Shown here piece after piece: positions 8,405-17,500 of a stretch of DNA of 64,000 bases. The notes beneath the pieces are model-generated. The model made no database searches. It was not told where the DNA came from and saw nothing but the letters and a program-made list of their open reading frames with translations. A program made the position numbers and the translations under genes. The first letter of the stretch is position 1; the number at the start of each line of letters is the position of its first letter. The stretch is taken from assembly GCA_947625935.1 (NCBI GenBank), contig CANQQE010000003.1, positions 62,001-126,000 on the forward strand. The letters are read 5' to 3'. The stretch is from an uncultured Muribaculaceae bacterium. GTDB taxonomy: Bacteria; Bacteroidota; Bacteroidia; Bacteroidales; Muribaculaceae.

Positions 8405-10174
8405 ATGCTGAAACGTTTTTTCATAGCATTCACCGGTAGCCTCGCCGCTATATGGCTGTCGGCTTTCCTGTTTTTTATATTAGTGTGCGCCATCGCGGTT
8501 TCTCTGTCATTGTCGAGCAAGAATGACCGCGTGAGTCTGAAAGAGCATACAATTTTGCGTATCGACCTGTCGGGGCAGATAGATGAGCGTCCCCGGATTG
8601 GCAGTCTTTTTGATGAGCTTTACGGACTTGAGGAGAAGAAAGAGAAGCTCGCGCTTAACCAGATTGTCAATTCGATACTGAAAGCGGCTGATGATAAATC
8701 GATTGACGGCATATACATCAACTGCGGGGGGGCGTCGGCCGGTATAGCCACCCGATGCGAGATCGTCAAGGCCATAGAGACGTTTAAGAAAAGCGGAAAG
8801 TGGGTGCTCGCGTATGGTGACTATTACAGTCAGGGTGATTATCTGATCGCTTCGGCTGCCGACTCAGTGTATGTCAACCCGGAAGGTCTGGTGGAGATTT
8901 CGGGGCTTTCATCGACTGTGCTTTTCTTTAAAAATCTACTCGATAAGGCCGGCGTGGATGTCCAGGTTATCAAGGTCGGCACCTACAAAAGCGCGGTTGA
9001 GCCGTTTATCTTGGACAAAATGAGCGAGGCCAGCCGCGAACAGACCATGGGCTATGTCAACGGCATCTGGAACACTCTGACCCCCATAATCAGCAAAAAC
9101 CGCGGCGTTAGCCCTGCGGATGTCAACAACTGGGCCGATTCGCTCTGCGTCACATGGTCTGCATCTGAACTTGTCGCCAACAAGGTGGTTGACCGCACGG
9201 TATACCGCCATGAGTTTGAAGATATTCTCGCATCGAGGTCGAGCCGCGACGACCGCGACGACCTGCGGATGATCACCCCGTCGCAGTATGCCGAGGTGCG
9301 CGACATTTACAAAAACGATGATAACGAACATCATATCGCCGTGCTTTATGCCGTGGGCGACATAGTTGACAGCGGCAAAGATGGCATATCGGCCGAGACG
9401 ATCGTTCCTGAGATTTTTGACCTCGCCGATGACGATGATGTAGACGGCTTAGTGCTCCGCGTCAATTCAGGCGGCGGCAGCGCGTTTGCTTCGGAGCAGA
9501 TCTGGGAGGCACTTGAGCAGTTCAAGTCGAAAGGGAAGCCGCTTTATGTCTCGATGGGTGACGTGGCCGCATCGGGTGGCTACTACATATCGTGCGGGGC
9601 AAACCGCATCTATGCGTCGCCCCAGACTCTCACCGGGTCAATCGGCATTTTCGGCATGATTCCTTGTGTGAAAACGTTGCTCAACGACAAGATAGGCATC
9701 ACCACGTCGACCGTGGGGTCTAACGCCCATCCGACATTCATGAATCTCGCTGACCCGCTCACGCCGGTGGAGCTTGCCGCAATGCAGCGTCGCGTCAACC
9801 GCGGCTATGAAACATTCGTGGGCCGTTGTGCCGAGGGCCGCGGTGTAAGCGTTGACTCAATCAAGGCTATCGCGGAAGGCCGGGTGTGGGACGGTGTCAT
9901 GGCGAAGAAAATAGGCCTGGTCGACAGATTCGGTACGCTCAATGACGCTATCAGCGACATGGCCAAGGAGCTGAAACTGAAAAAGTACACCGTGAGCATT
10001 TATCCTCAGGAGACTCCGACTTTCCTGCAGATGCTTATGGCCGCACAGTCAGAGGCTGAGGCCGGGGCGGTGGAGCGTCAGCTCGGCGAGTCATACAAAA
10101 TCTATCAGACCGTGCGACGCATAGGCACGCTTGAACCTGTGCAGTGCCGCATGGAGTATATCGAGATAAAATAA
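8405..10174 (+). CDS. sppA: Signal peptide peptidase SppA, 67K type
   Basis: This inner-membrane serine protease degrades cleaved signal peptides. The 589-residue protein has one N-terminal TM (residues ~7-36) and two tandem SppA domains, as in the long 67K form. The general-base Lys is Lys195 in VGTYKSAVEP in the first domain, and the nucleophile is Ser390 in VAASGGYYIS in the second. The catalytic dyad is therefore split between domains, as in E. coli SppA. The gene follows a strong promoter and a structured leader. lpxK begins 38 bp after its stop. Confidence 0.96.
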   Translation: MLKRFFIAFTGSLAAIWLSAFLFFILVCAIAVSLSLSSKNDRVSLKEHTILRIDLSGQIDERPRIGSLFDELYGLEEKKEKLALNQIVNSILKAADDKSIDGIYINCGGASAGIATRCEIVKAIETFKKSGKWVLAYGDYYSQGDYLIASAADSVYVNPEGLVEISGLSSTVLFFKNLLDKAGVDVQVIKVGTYKSAVEPFILDKMSEASREQTMGYVNGIWNTLTPIISKNRGVSPADVNNWADSLCVTWSASELVANKVVDRTVYRHEFEDILASRSSRDDRDDLRMITPSQYAEVRDIYKNDDNEHHIAVLYAVGDIVDSGKDGISAETIVPEIFDLADDDDVDGLVLRVNSGGGSAFASEQIWEALEQFKSKGKPLYVSMGDVAASGGYYISCGANRIYASPQTLTGSIGIFGMIPCVKTLLNDKIGITTSTVGSNAHPTFMNLADPLTPVELAAMQRRVNRGYETFVGRCAEGRGVSVDSIKAIAEGRVWDGVMAKKIGLVDRFGTLNDAISDMAKELKLKKYTVSIYPQETPTFLQMLMAAQSEAEAGAVERQLGESYKIYQTVRRIGTLEPVQCRMEYIEIK

Positions 10175-10212
10175 TAAATCAGACAACCAGAGATTAGATA
10201 AACCATAGCCCT

Positions 10213-11307
10213 GTGGCCCCCAATAAATTCATATCGACAGTCGTGCTGTTGCCGTTGAGCAAGCTCTACGGTGCGGGGGTGTATCTGCGCAACCTGATGT
10301 TTCGCTGGGGGGTTCTGAGGCAGCGGGAGTTTGATGTCCCTGTCATAGTGGTGGGCAACATAGCTGTCGGCGGGACTGGCAAAACTCCGCACACAGAGTT
10401 TGTCATCGACGCGTTGCGCTATCGCTACCGCATAGGTGTGATCAGCCGCGGTTATAAGCGCAAGACCAAGGGCTTTGTGCTTGCGTCGCGTCGTTCAACT
10501 CCTGCCGACATCGGGGACGAGCCTTACCAGATTTTCCAAAAGTATGGCGACACTTTGCGTCTGGCTGTGTGTGAGGACCGCTGCGCGGGTATCGACGAGT
10601 TGTTGAAAATTGAACCGGGAATCAATCTCATCGTTCTTGACGACGCTTTCCAGCACCGTTATGTCAAACCGACGGTTTCCATAGTGCTGACAGAGTTTAA
10701 CCGTCCGTTTTTCATGGACAACCTGTTGCCGCTCGGACGTTTGCGCGAGCCTGCATCGGCTATAGACCGCGCCGATATGGTCGTAGTCACAAAATGTCCT
10801 GACCAACTGAAACCTATCGAATACAGGATATTCAAGAAAAATCTTGACCTGTTTCCTTGCCAGAATCTGTATTTCTCGCGTTACAGCTACGGGAAACTTA
10901 TCCCGCTTTATCCCGACACAGCCGAACATACGCCAACGCTCGATTATCTGACTGAGGATGATACGGTGATGGCGATTTCGGGCATTGCCAATCCGAAGCC
11001 GTTTGTCAAGTATCTGTCGCGCTACCGCGCCCCTGTGAAACTGACCGTGTTTCCCGACCATCATAATTTCACCCGCCGCGACATCGAAGCCATCGCCAAG
11101 CGTTATGATGAGCTGAGGGGTGACCGTAAGATTATCATAACCACGGAAAAGGATGCGGTCAGGCTGTCGACCAATCCCTACTTCCCTCATCGGTTGAAGC
11201 CTGTGATATTTTATCTGCCTATAACCGTAGAGATGGACGCGCAGTCGTCGGCCTCGTTCACCGAAGACCTCGTGAAAACCCTCAGACTCGGTAAAATTAA
11301 CAGTTAA
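10213..11307 (+). CDS. lpxK: Tetraacyldisaccharide 4'-kinase
   Basis: LpxK phosphorylates the 4' position of the lipid A disaccharide precursor at the inner membrane, so the organism makes lipid A. The 364-residue protein has the P-loop GGTGKT at residues 53-58 and an N-terminal hydrophobic stretch, then DDAFQHR and the LPLGRLREP segment typical of LpxK. The only start giving a full N-terminus is GTG at 10213. It lies 38 bp downstream of sppA, and the pairing sppA-lpxK-punA-thiL is one I associate with Bacteroidales genomes. Confidence 0.95.
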   Translation: MAPNKFISTVVLLPLSKLYGAGVYLRNLMFRWGVLRQREFDVPVIVVGNIAVGGTGKTPHTEFVIDALRYRYRIGVISRGYKRKTKGFVLASRRSTPADIGDEPYQIFQKYGDTLRLAVCEDRCAGIDELLKIEPGINLIVLDDAFQHRYVKPTVSIVLTEFNRPFFMDNLLPLGRLREPASAIDRADMVVVTKCPDQLKPIEYRIFKKNLDLFPCQNLYFSRYSYGKLIPLYPDTAEHTPTLDYLTEDDTVMAISGIANPKPFVKYLSRYRAPVKLTVFPDHHNFTRRDIEAIAKRYDELRGDRKIIITTEKDAVRLSTNPYFPHRLKPVIFYLPITVEMDAQSSASFTEDLVKTLRLGKINS

Positions 11308-11398
11308 AACCATGTCAGCCTGCTATCACGCCCCAACATCGCGGGTGGTAGCGGCGTTATAAATACTGTTCAAACGTTAACTTTAAAACTAAGAATCT

Positions 11399-12211
11399 AT
11401 GTTAGAAAAAATCCGCCAGACCGCCGACTACATCAGAACGCGCGTCACCGACATCCCTGAGACAGCAATCATACTCGGAACCGGCCTTGGAGCCTTAGTT
11501 GACCATATCGAAGATAAACAATACATCCCTTACACTGAAATACCCAATTTCCCCGTTTCGACAGTGGAAGGCCACAGTGGCAACCTGATATTCGGCCGCC
11601 TCGGCGAGAAACGCGTGATGGCCATGCAGGGCCGTTTCCATTACTATGAGGGGTATGACATGAAGCAGGTGACATTCCCTGTACGCGTGATGAAGGCGTT
11701 GGGAGTCAACACTCTGTTTGTGTCGAACGCCGCCGGCGGTATGAACAAAGAGTTTAAGGTGGGCGACATCATGATAATCACCGACCATATCAACCTATTC
11801 CCTGAAAATCCTCTACGCGGGAAAAACTATAATGAGCTTGGCCCGCGTTTCCCCGCTATGACCGAGCCTTACAGCCACCGCCTGATCGCTTTGGCCGACG
11901 GCATAGCCGCAGAGCGCGGAATCAGGGTGATGCACGGTGTGTATGTGGGCACCCCCGGCCCGACATTCGAGACCCCTGCTGAATATGAGTATTTCCGCAT
12001 CATCGGCGGTGACGCTGTCGGGATGTCGACAGTTCCCGAGGTCATCGTGGCGCGCCATGGCGATATGGAGGTGTTCGGCGTTTCGGTCATCACCGATCTG
12101 GGCGGAAAGGATGTCACCGACGTGCCCACCCATGAGGAGGTGCAGCGCGCGGCTGAGAAAGCCCAGCCAGTGATGATGGAAATCATGAAGGAATTAGTGG
12201 CCAAGTGCTGA
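11399..12211 (+). CDS. punA: Purine nucleoside phosphorylase, trimeric type
   Basis: This enzyme cleaves purine nucleosides with phosphate to the free base and ribose-1-phosphate, for salvage. The 270-residue protein has GTGLGAL, GHSG (58-61, phosphate site), FVSNAAGG, GPTFETPAE with Glu191, and GDAVGMSTVPEV with Met209. Aligned without gaps to human PNP from this Met, the base-contacting Asn243 position is Asp233 here (VSVITDLGG). In the human enzyme an Asp at this position is known to extend activity to 6-aminopurines. The upstream 91 bp hold a -7-like TAACTTTA. Confidence 0.94.
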   Translation: MLEKIRQTADYIRTRVTDIPETAIILGTGLGALVDHIEDKQYIPYTEIPNFPVSTVEGHSGNLIFGRLGEKRVMAMQGRFHYYEGYDMKQVTFPVRVMKALGVNTLFVSNAAGGMNKEFKVGDIMIITDHINLFPENPLRGKNYNELGPRFPAMTEPYSHRLIALADGIAAERGIRVMHGVYVGTPGPTFETPAEYEYFRIIGGDAVGMSTVPEVIVARHGDMEVFGVSVITDLGGKDVTDVPTHEEVQRAAEKAQPVMMEIMKELVAKC

Positions 12212-12245
12212 TAGCGACCGGTCTTTTTCTAATCAAAAAACGAAA

Positions 12246-13283
12246 ATGAGCGAAACCCAGACAGAAATATCCCAACTTGGTGAGTTCGGTCTCATAGACC
12301 GTCTCACCGATGGATTACAGCCCGTCAACGCCTCCACCCTCCGCGGGGTGGGGGACGACGGCGCGGTGCTTGACTATAAGGAAACGGAAGTACTCGTGAC
12401 CACCGACCTTTTGCTTGAAGGAGTGCATTTCGACTTGACTTATGTGCCTTTGAAACATTTAGGCTATAAGTCGGCAGTCGTTAACTTTTCAGATATCTAC
12501 GCCATGAACGGCCGGCCGCGTCAGATCACGGTGTCGCTCGGCATATCGAAACGTTTCACAGTGGAGCATATCGAGGCTCTTTACAGCGGCATCAGACTTG
12601 CGTGCGAGATTTACGGGGTGGACATCGTCGGTGGCGACACCACGTCGTCGCGTCAGGGCTTGGTGATTTCGATAACCTGTATAGGCGATGCTCCCAAGGA
12701 TAAAATAGTCTACCGCAACGGGGCGAAGGACACCGATTTGATTTGTGTCAGCGGCGATCTCGGCGCGGCATACATGGGTCTGCAACTACTTGAGCGCGAG
12801 AAAGTGGCGTCGATGGGCAAAACGGATTTCCAACCGCAGTTCCAGGGTAAGGAATATCTGGTGGAGCGTCAGCTTAAACCGGAGGCTCGCCGCGACATTG
12901 TCGAGGAGCTTGACAAAGCCGGTATTGTGCCGACCGCGATGATGGATGTCTCTGACGGGTTGTCGTCGGAGCTGTTGCACATCTGTAAGCAGAGCAACGC
13001 CGGCTGTCGTGTATATGAAGACCGCATTCCTATTGACTATCAGACCGCCATCATGGCTGAGGAGCTGAACATGAATCTCGTGACGGCGGCTCTCAACGGA
13101 GGTGAGGATTATGAACTTCTGTTCACGGTGCCTCTGCACTGTCATGAAAAAATAGAGAAAATCAAGGGGGTGAAGGTGATAGGGCACATCACCCGTCAAG
13201 ACCTTGGCTGCGCTCTTGTGACCCGCGACGGCGGAGAAATGGAGCTGCGCGCCCAGGGCTGGAATCCTCTTGCCCACGAATAA
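12246..13283 (+). CDS. thiL: Thiamine-monophosphate kinase
   Basis: ThiL phosphorylates thiamine monophosphate to thiamine pyrophosphate, the active cofactor. The 345-residue protein has the AIR-synthase-like fold signatures: GDDGAVLDY with metal-binding Asp residues near the N-terminus, VTTDLLLEGVHFD, VNFSDIYAMNGRP, and the C-terminal ALNGGEDYELLFTVP. It starts 34 bp after punA and is probably co-transcribed with it. No other thiamine synthesis gene is in the window. Confidence 0.95.
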   Translation: MSETQTEISQLGEFGLIDRLTDGLQPVNASTLRGVGDDGAVLDYKETEVLVTTDLLLEGVHFDLTYVPLKHLGYKSAVVNFSDIYAMNGRPRQITVSLGISKRFTVEHIEALYSGIRLACEIYGVDIVGGDTTSSRQGLVISITCIGDAPKDKIVYRNGAKDTDLICVSGDLGAAYMGLQLLEREKVASMGKTDFQPQFQGKEYLVERQLKPEARRDIVEELDKAGIVPTAMMDVSDGLSSELLHICKQSNAGCRVYEDRIPIDYQTAIMAEELNMNLVTAALNGGEDYELLFTVPLHCHEKIEKIKGVKVIGHITRQDLGCALVTRDGGEMELRAQGWNPLAHE

Positions 13284-13357
13284 TTCAATGTCGGCCATAG
13301 GTCGGGGTAAAGATATTTTTTGTAATTTCGCGGAAGAAATAATAGCACATACAAGTC

Positions 13358-14794
13358 ATGATTAATCGCGTTTTAATAAGGATCAAGGTCGTTCAGATGT
13401 TATACTCCTATCTGTTGACCCGAAGTGAGTTTAAAATTGAATCGGCACCCGATACCACTTCCCGCGACAGGAAATATGCCTATGCGGTCTATCTTGATTT
13501 GTTGCTTCTGATATTGGAGCTATCGGGGCTTAACGTCAAAAACGGTAGTGAAACAACCGCCCATCCGCTTGCCTCGCTTGGCCGCAGCAACCCGTTGTCG
13601 GGCAGTCGCTTGGCTACTTCTCTTGCCGGCGATGACAATATCCGTGAAATCATACTCAGAGGGACTTCGGGCATAGCTGAGCTTGACCCGATAGTGATGC
13701 GTCTCCATCAGACCATAGTGGCGACACCTGCGTTTATCGATTATAAGAAAATCAAAAAGCCGGAGCTGAAAGATGACGTGCAGTTCTGGAGCGTGATATT
13801 GCGCACGGTCATAGCCAAGAACACCCTGCTTCAGGATGTTTTGCGTCAGGACGCCGCTTATACAGGCACCGGTTTCAACCGCGGGTTGCAGATGGTGCTC
13901 GATACCCTTAACAATTACAATGATACCCGCTCGATGCTCGCCGGTGCGCGCAATTCGCTCGATGCTTCGCTGGCTAAAGCCTACGAACTTTATCACGCCA
14001 TGCTGCTCCTGCCGGTCGAGATTACCCGCGAGGAGGAGTTGCGGCAGGATGCAAACAAAAACAAATTCCTCCCGACCCCGGAGGAGCTGAACCCCAATAC
14101 CCGTTTCGTCGATAACGCATTTGTGGCAGCGATAGCGTCGAATCCCGATATGGCTGAGTTTACAAAGAAAACCCCGATATCGTGGGAGGCTGACTATTTC
14201 ATGGTTAAAGATTTGCTTAACAAAATATTAGAGTCGGATCTTTACCGCGAATATATGGAGGCTCCATCAACCGATTTTGCCGCTGATTGCGAGTTCTGGC
14301 GTCAGGTGATGAAAAATATCATATTGCCCAGCGACGCTCTTGCCGAGGCTCTTGAATCAAGGTCGGTTTATTGGAACGACGACTTGCAGATAATGGGTAC
14401 GTTTGTGCTGAAAACCATACGCCAGTTTGCCAATAGCGGCGGCAAGGATGTCAAGCTGTTACCGATGTATAAGGATGATGAGGACGCGGTGTTCGGCCCG
14501 CAGCTTTTCATCAAGGCTGTCAACAACCGCGACCTGTACCGCTCCTATATCGACCGTTTCATCAACCGGGAGCAATGGGACAGCGAGCGACTTGCGTTCA
14601 TGGATATAGTTATCATGATCGCCGCCATCACAGAGCTTCTTAATTTCCCCTCGATACCTATCCCCGTCACCTTGAACGAGTACATCGAGATTGCCAATTG
14701 CTACAGTACGCCCAAGAGCGGCCAGTTTATCAACGGAATTTTGTTCTCAGTCATAAACTACCTTAAAGAAGAGGGACTTTTGAACAAGGAGTAG
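13358..14794 (+). CDS. nusB: Transcription antitermination factor NusB, extended form
   Basis: The C-terminal ~150 residues are a NusB domain (FINREQWDSERLAFMDIVIMIAAITELL), an RNA-binding helical bundle that acts with NusE in rRNA antitermination. The protein starts MINRVLIRIKVVQMLYSYLL, as other Bacteroidota NusB proteins do. At 478 residues it is much longer than the ~140 of E. coli and longer than the ~300 I know for Bacteroides. The extra length is a long helical N-terminal and middle region with inserts near residues 50-110. A TAATTTCG box at 13323-13330 may be its promoter. Confidence 0.88.
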   Translation: MINRVLIRIKVVQMLYSYLLTRSEFKIESAPDTTSRDRKYAYAVYLDLLLLILELSGLNVKNGSETTAHPLASLGRSNPLSGSRLATSLAGDDNIREIILRGTSGIAELDPIVMRLHQTIVATPAFIDYKKIKKPELKDDVQFWSVILRTVIAKNTLLQDVLRQDAAYTGTGFNRGLQMVLDTLNNYNDTRSMLAGARNSLDASLAKAYELYHAMLLLPVEITREEELRQDANKNKFLPTPEELNPNTRFVDNAFVAAIASNPDMAEFTKKTPISWEADYFMVKDLLNKILESDLYREYMEAPSTDFAADCEFWRQVMKNIILPSDALAEALESRSVYWNDDLQIMGTFVLKTIRQFANSGGKDVKLLPMYKDDEDAVFGPQLFIKAVNNRDLYRSYIDRFINREQWDSERLAFMDIVIMIAAITELLNFPSIPIPVTLNEYIEIANCYSTPKSGQFINGILFSVINYLKEEGLLNKE

Positions 14795-14827
14795 TACGCT
14801 GATGGTTGGTATTCCAAAAAATCTAAT

Positions 14828-14835
14828 TATATTTG
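14828..14835 (+). promoter_or_regulatory. -7 box upstream of yajC
   Basis: TATATTTG lies 29 bp before the yajC ATG, with TTGG 18 bp upstream at 14806-14809. The spacing is slightly short for a Bacteroidota promoter, but the -7 matches the consensus exactly. Confidence 0.5.
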
Positions 14836-14863
14836 CTGATATAAACATTATCACCGATTAACA

Positions 14864-15205
14864 ATGATAGAACAATTAATCACTCTTGACGCAGCTCCTG
14901 CTGCGCAAGGAAGCGGCTGGTCGAGTATGCTCATGATTGTGGCTCTTATCGCCATCTTCTATTTCATGATGATCCGTCCGCAGCAAAAGAAGCAAAAAGA
15001 AATCAAGAAGTTCCGCGAATCGCTCAAAGAGGGTGACCGAGTGGTAACCTCGGGCGGTCTCCTGGGGAAAATCGCCGGCATCAAGGAGGATAGTTTCTCA
15101 GTAGACCTGGGCAACAACATCAAGGTCCGCGTAGCCAAGGAATGTGTGTTCCCCTCGGCCGGTGCGGCTCAGGAGAATGCTCAGGCTGATGTGAAAAAGC
15201 AGTAA
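14864..15205 (+). CDS. yajC: Preprotein translocase subunit YajC
   Basis: YajC associates with SecDF at the inner membrane and helps protein export. The 113-residue protein has an N-terminal TM (residues ~20-37) followed by the signature MIRPQQKKQKE. A KOW-like cytoplasmic region follows (GDRVVTSGGLLGKIAGI). It lies 18 bp before the YbbR-like gene, and the order nusB-yajC-YbbR-coaE is one I know from Bacteroidales. Confidence 0.95.
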   Translation: MIEQLITLDAAPAAQGSGWSSMLMIVALIAIFYFMMIRPQQKKQKEIKKFRESLKEGDRVVTSGGLLGKIAGIKEDSFSVDLGNNIKVRVAKECVFPSAGAAQENAQADVKKQ

Positions 15206-15223
15206 AATCATCGCTTCATCATT

Positions 15224-16198
15224 ATGACTCCTGCAGAGCTGTTCCAGCGTCTGAAGCATGAGATACATTCGACCACGGGGAAAAACGCTTTGGTTTTCCT
15301 CGTGTTCCTTTGTGTATCGGCTGTTTTCTGGATGCTATTGGCTCTCAATGACGAGATACAGCGCGAGTTTGACATCCCGGTCGAGCTGACGGAGGTGCCT
15401 GACAGCGTTACGCTCATCTCCTCTCCGCCACAGTCAATCAATGTCAGCGTCAAGGACAAAGGTAGCGCTCTCGTGCGTTACCAATGGGGCGGCACGCCTC
15501 CGATAAAGTTGCGTTTCAAAGATTTTAGAAATTCCGACGGACGTATAGTGATGGGGGAAAACCAAATCAGTAGCGTGGTGAGGTCTTATTTCGGCACCGG
15601 TGCCGTAATCTCGGTATCAAAACCTGATTCAATAGCCATCGCCTACACCACCCGCCCCGGCCGTCTGCTCCCGGTGAGGCTGAATATCGAGGCCCACGCC
15701 GACCCGCGCTATGTAATCAACGGCCCGATAACGGTTTCCAACGATTCGGTCAGGATTTATTCGGCTGAAGATATTCCGGTCACGTTTACCCATGTTGACA
15801 CCTATCCATCGTCCCATTCGGGGCTGACCGACACGTCAACCGTCATGGTCAAGGTGAAGGTCCCGTCGGGAATGAGGGCAGTCCCGGCCGCTGTCAGGGT
15901 GACCATCCCGGTTGAACCGCTAATTTCAAAGACCAGAATGGTTCCCGTTGAGGTCGTAAACGTGCCCGCCGACAAGTCGGTTGTCACTTTCCCGTCGGAG
16001 GTCGAAGTCTCTTATCTCATACCGATGAGCCAATATAATAACGATGATTTCTCGGTTAAAGCCTATGCGGATTATAACAAGATTTCACCTTTGAGATCCA
16101 TAACAAAAATTCCGGTTGGCCTTCCGTTGCTTCCCGACAGTTACCGCAGTGCTGTGTTGTCGACCGACAGTGTGGAGTATGTTGTCGAGCAGAAATAA
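15224..16198 (+). CDS. YbbR-like (CdaR-type) domain protein
   Basis: This 324-residue protein has one N-terminal TM (residues ~19-38, LVFLVFLCVSAVFWMLLAL) and an extracytoplasmic region with YbbR-like beta repeats. In Firmicutes YbbR/CdaR proteins regulate the diadenylate cyclase CdaA and are encoded next to it. Here cdaA lies far away at 60041, so a functional link is only an inference. The stop is 14 bp before coaE. No catalytic motif is seen. Confidence 0.82.
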   Translation: MTPAELFQRLKHEIHSTTGKNALVFLVFLCVSAVFWMLLALNDEIQREFDIPVELTEVPDSVTLISSPPQSINVSVKDKGSALVRYQWGGTPPIKLRFKDFRNSDGRIVMGENQISSVVRSYFGTGAVISVSKPDSIAIAYTTRPGRLLPVRLNIEAHADPRYVINGPITVSNDSVRIYSAEDIPVTFTHVDTYPSSHSGLTDTSTVMVKVKVPSGMRAVPAAVRVTIPVEPLISKTRMVPVEVVNVPADKSVVTFPSEVEVSYLIPMSQYNNDDFSVKAYADYNKISPLRSITKIPVGLPLLPDSYRSAVLSTDSVEYVVEQK

Positions 16199-16212
16199 AC
16201 AGATATAGCGAT

Positions 16213-16791
16213 ATGAGGCGATTAGTGGCTATTTCGGGTGGTATAGGATGCGGAAAATCGGTGGTGTCAGCCATTCTTGACCGATTAGGCTATCCCGTGT
16301 ATGACTGCGACACGAGGGCCAAGTTCCTTATGGACTCAAGCCGGGAGATTTTGGATCGGCTTGTGAACGAGATTCATGAAAGCGTGGTCGTCGACGGACG
16401 TATTGACCGAAGGCGTTTGAGCCAATTAGTCTTTTCGGATGCCGGTAAACTTGCGCGGCTCAACTCGATAGTACACGGCGAGGTCAAGGCCGATTTGTCG
16501 CGCTGGGCTGACGGGCACCGAAGCGATAGTCTGCTTTTTGTGGAAACTGCAATCCTTTACCAAAGCGGTCTTGACAAGATGGTCGATGAGGTTTGGAATG
16601 TGGTTGCCCCGAAAGCTCTGAGGATTGAGCGTGTGATGAGTCGCAACGGCTGCACAGCCGCTGAGGTGGAATCGCGCATTGCTTCGCAGGCGGTGGAAGT
16701 GGAATCGCCCCACGGCACGGTTCATGAGATTGTCAATGACGGTTTCACCCCGCTTTTGCCGCGTGTCGAGGCTCTGATTGGGCGCATTTAG
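16213..16791 (+). CDS. coaE: Dephospho-CoA kinase
   Basis: CoaE phosphorylates the 3'-OH of dephospho-CoA, the final step of coenzyme A synthesis. The 192-residue protein has the P-loop GGIGCGKS at residues 9-16, DCDTRAKFL after it, and the lid region RIERVMSRNGCTAAEVESRI. It starts 14 bp after the YbbR-like gene and is the last gene of the likely nusB/yajC transcript. Confidence 0.95.
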   Translation: MRRLVAISGGIGCGKSVVSAILDRLGYPVYDCDTRAKFLMDSSREILDRLVNEIHESVVVDGRIDRRRLSQLVFSDAGKLARLNSIVHGEVKADLSRWADGHRSDSLLFVETAILYQSGLDKMVDEVWNVVAPKALRIERVMSRNGCTAAEVESRIASQAVEVESPHGTVHEIVNDGFTPLLPRVEALIGRI

Positions 16792-16844
16792 CCACCCATC
16801 CATCAGAGATATTTTATTGAAAAATCAGAACAATATTACATTCT

Positions 16845-17498
16845 ATGAATGAAGCGATTAACAGCCCCCGGGGAGCGTTGTTTGACCTCGATGGTGTGCT
16901 GATTGACAGCGAGGGTCTTTACACCCGATTCTGGACTGACATTGAAAAGATTTATCCAACCGGCGTAGCCGATTTCGCTCTTGTGATCAAGGGAAACGCA
17001 TTGTTCAAGATACTCAACACATATTTCCCCGACCCGGATGTGCAGGCCGATATAACTCGCCGAGTACATGAGTTTGAGGATGAGATACGCTATCCGGTAT
17101 ATCCCGGTGTCAGGGAATTTCTTGCCGGTTTGCGTTCGCGCGGTTTCAAGACCGCTGTCGTTACAAGCAGTGATAACGTCAAGATGGCGAGCCTGTGGAG
17201 CCAAGTGCCTGACCTGAGAGAATATTTCGACACGGTGATCACCGGTTCAGACGTGACTCGTTCAAAGCCAGACCCCCAGGGGTATCTGCTTGCGGCGCAA
17301 CGTCTCGGTTGTGATCCCGTAGACTGCTATGTGTTTGAGGATTCGTTTCAGGGCCTTGAAGCCGGGATGGCATCAGGGGCTACCGTTATAGCCTTGGCCA
17401 CAAGCAATCCGCGCGATTCGCTAAAAGGTAAAGCCCATGAAATCATAGATAATTTCACGGGCTTCACGGTTGATAAGTTGCTGGCTGCGAGCCGTTGA
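16845..17498 (+). CDS. HAD-superfamily hydrolase, beta-phosphoglucomutase-like
   Basis: This 217-residue protein is a class I HAD enzyme with the nucleophile motif FDLDGVLIDSEG (Asp14 and Asp16), motif II VTSSD, motif III Lys in RSKPDPQGYL, and motif IV EDSFQGLEAG. A helical cap sits between motifs I and II. Such proteins are phosphatases or phosphoglucomutases acting on small sugar phosphates; the substrate cannot be read from sequence. The 3' end is 2 bp from the convergent nadC stop. Confidence 0.88.
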   Translation: MNEAINSPRGALFDLDGVLIDSEGLYTRFWTDIEKIYPTGVADFALVIKGNALFKILNTYFPDPDVQADITRRVHEFEDEIRYPVYPGVREFLAGLRSRGFKTAVVTSSDNVKMASLWSQVPDLREYFDTVITGSDVTRSKPDPQGYLLAAQRLGCDPVDCYVFEDSFQGLEAGMASGATVIALATSNPRDSLKGKAHEIIDNFTGFTVDKLLAASR

Positions 17499-17500
17499 CG

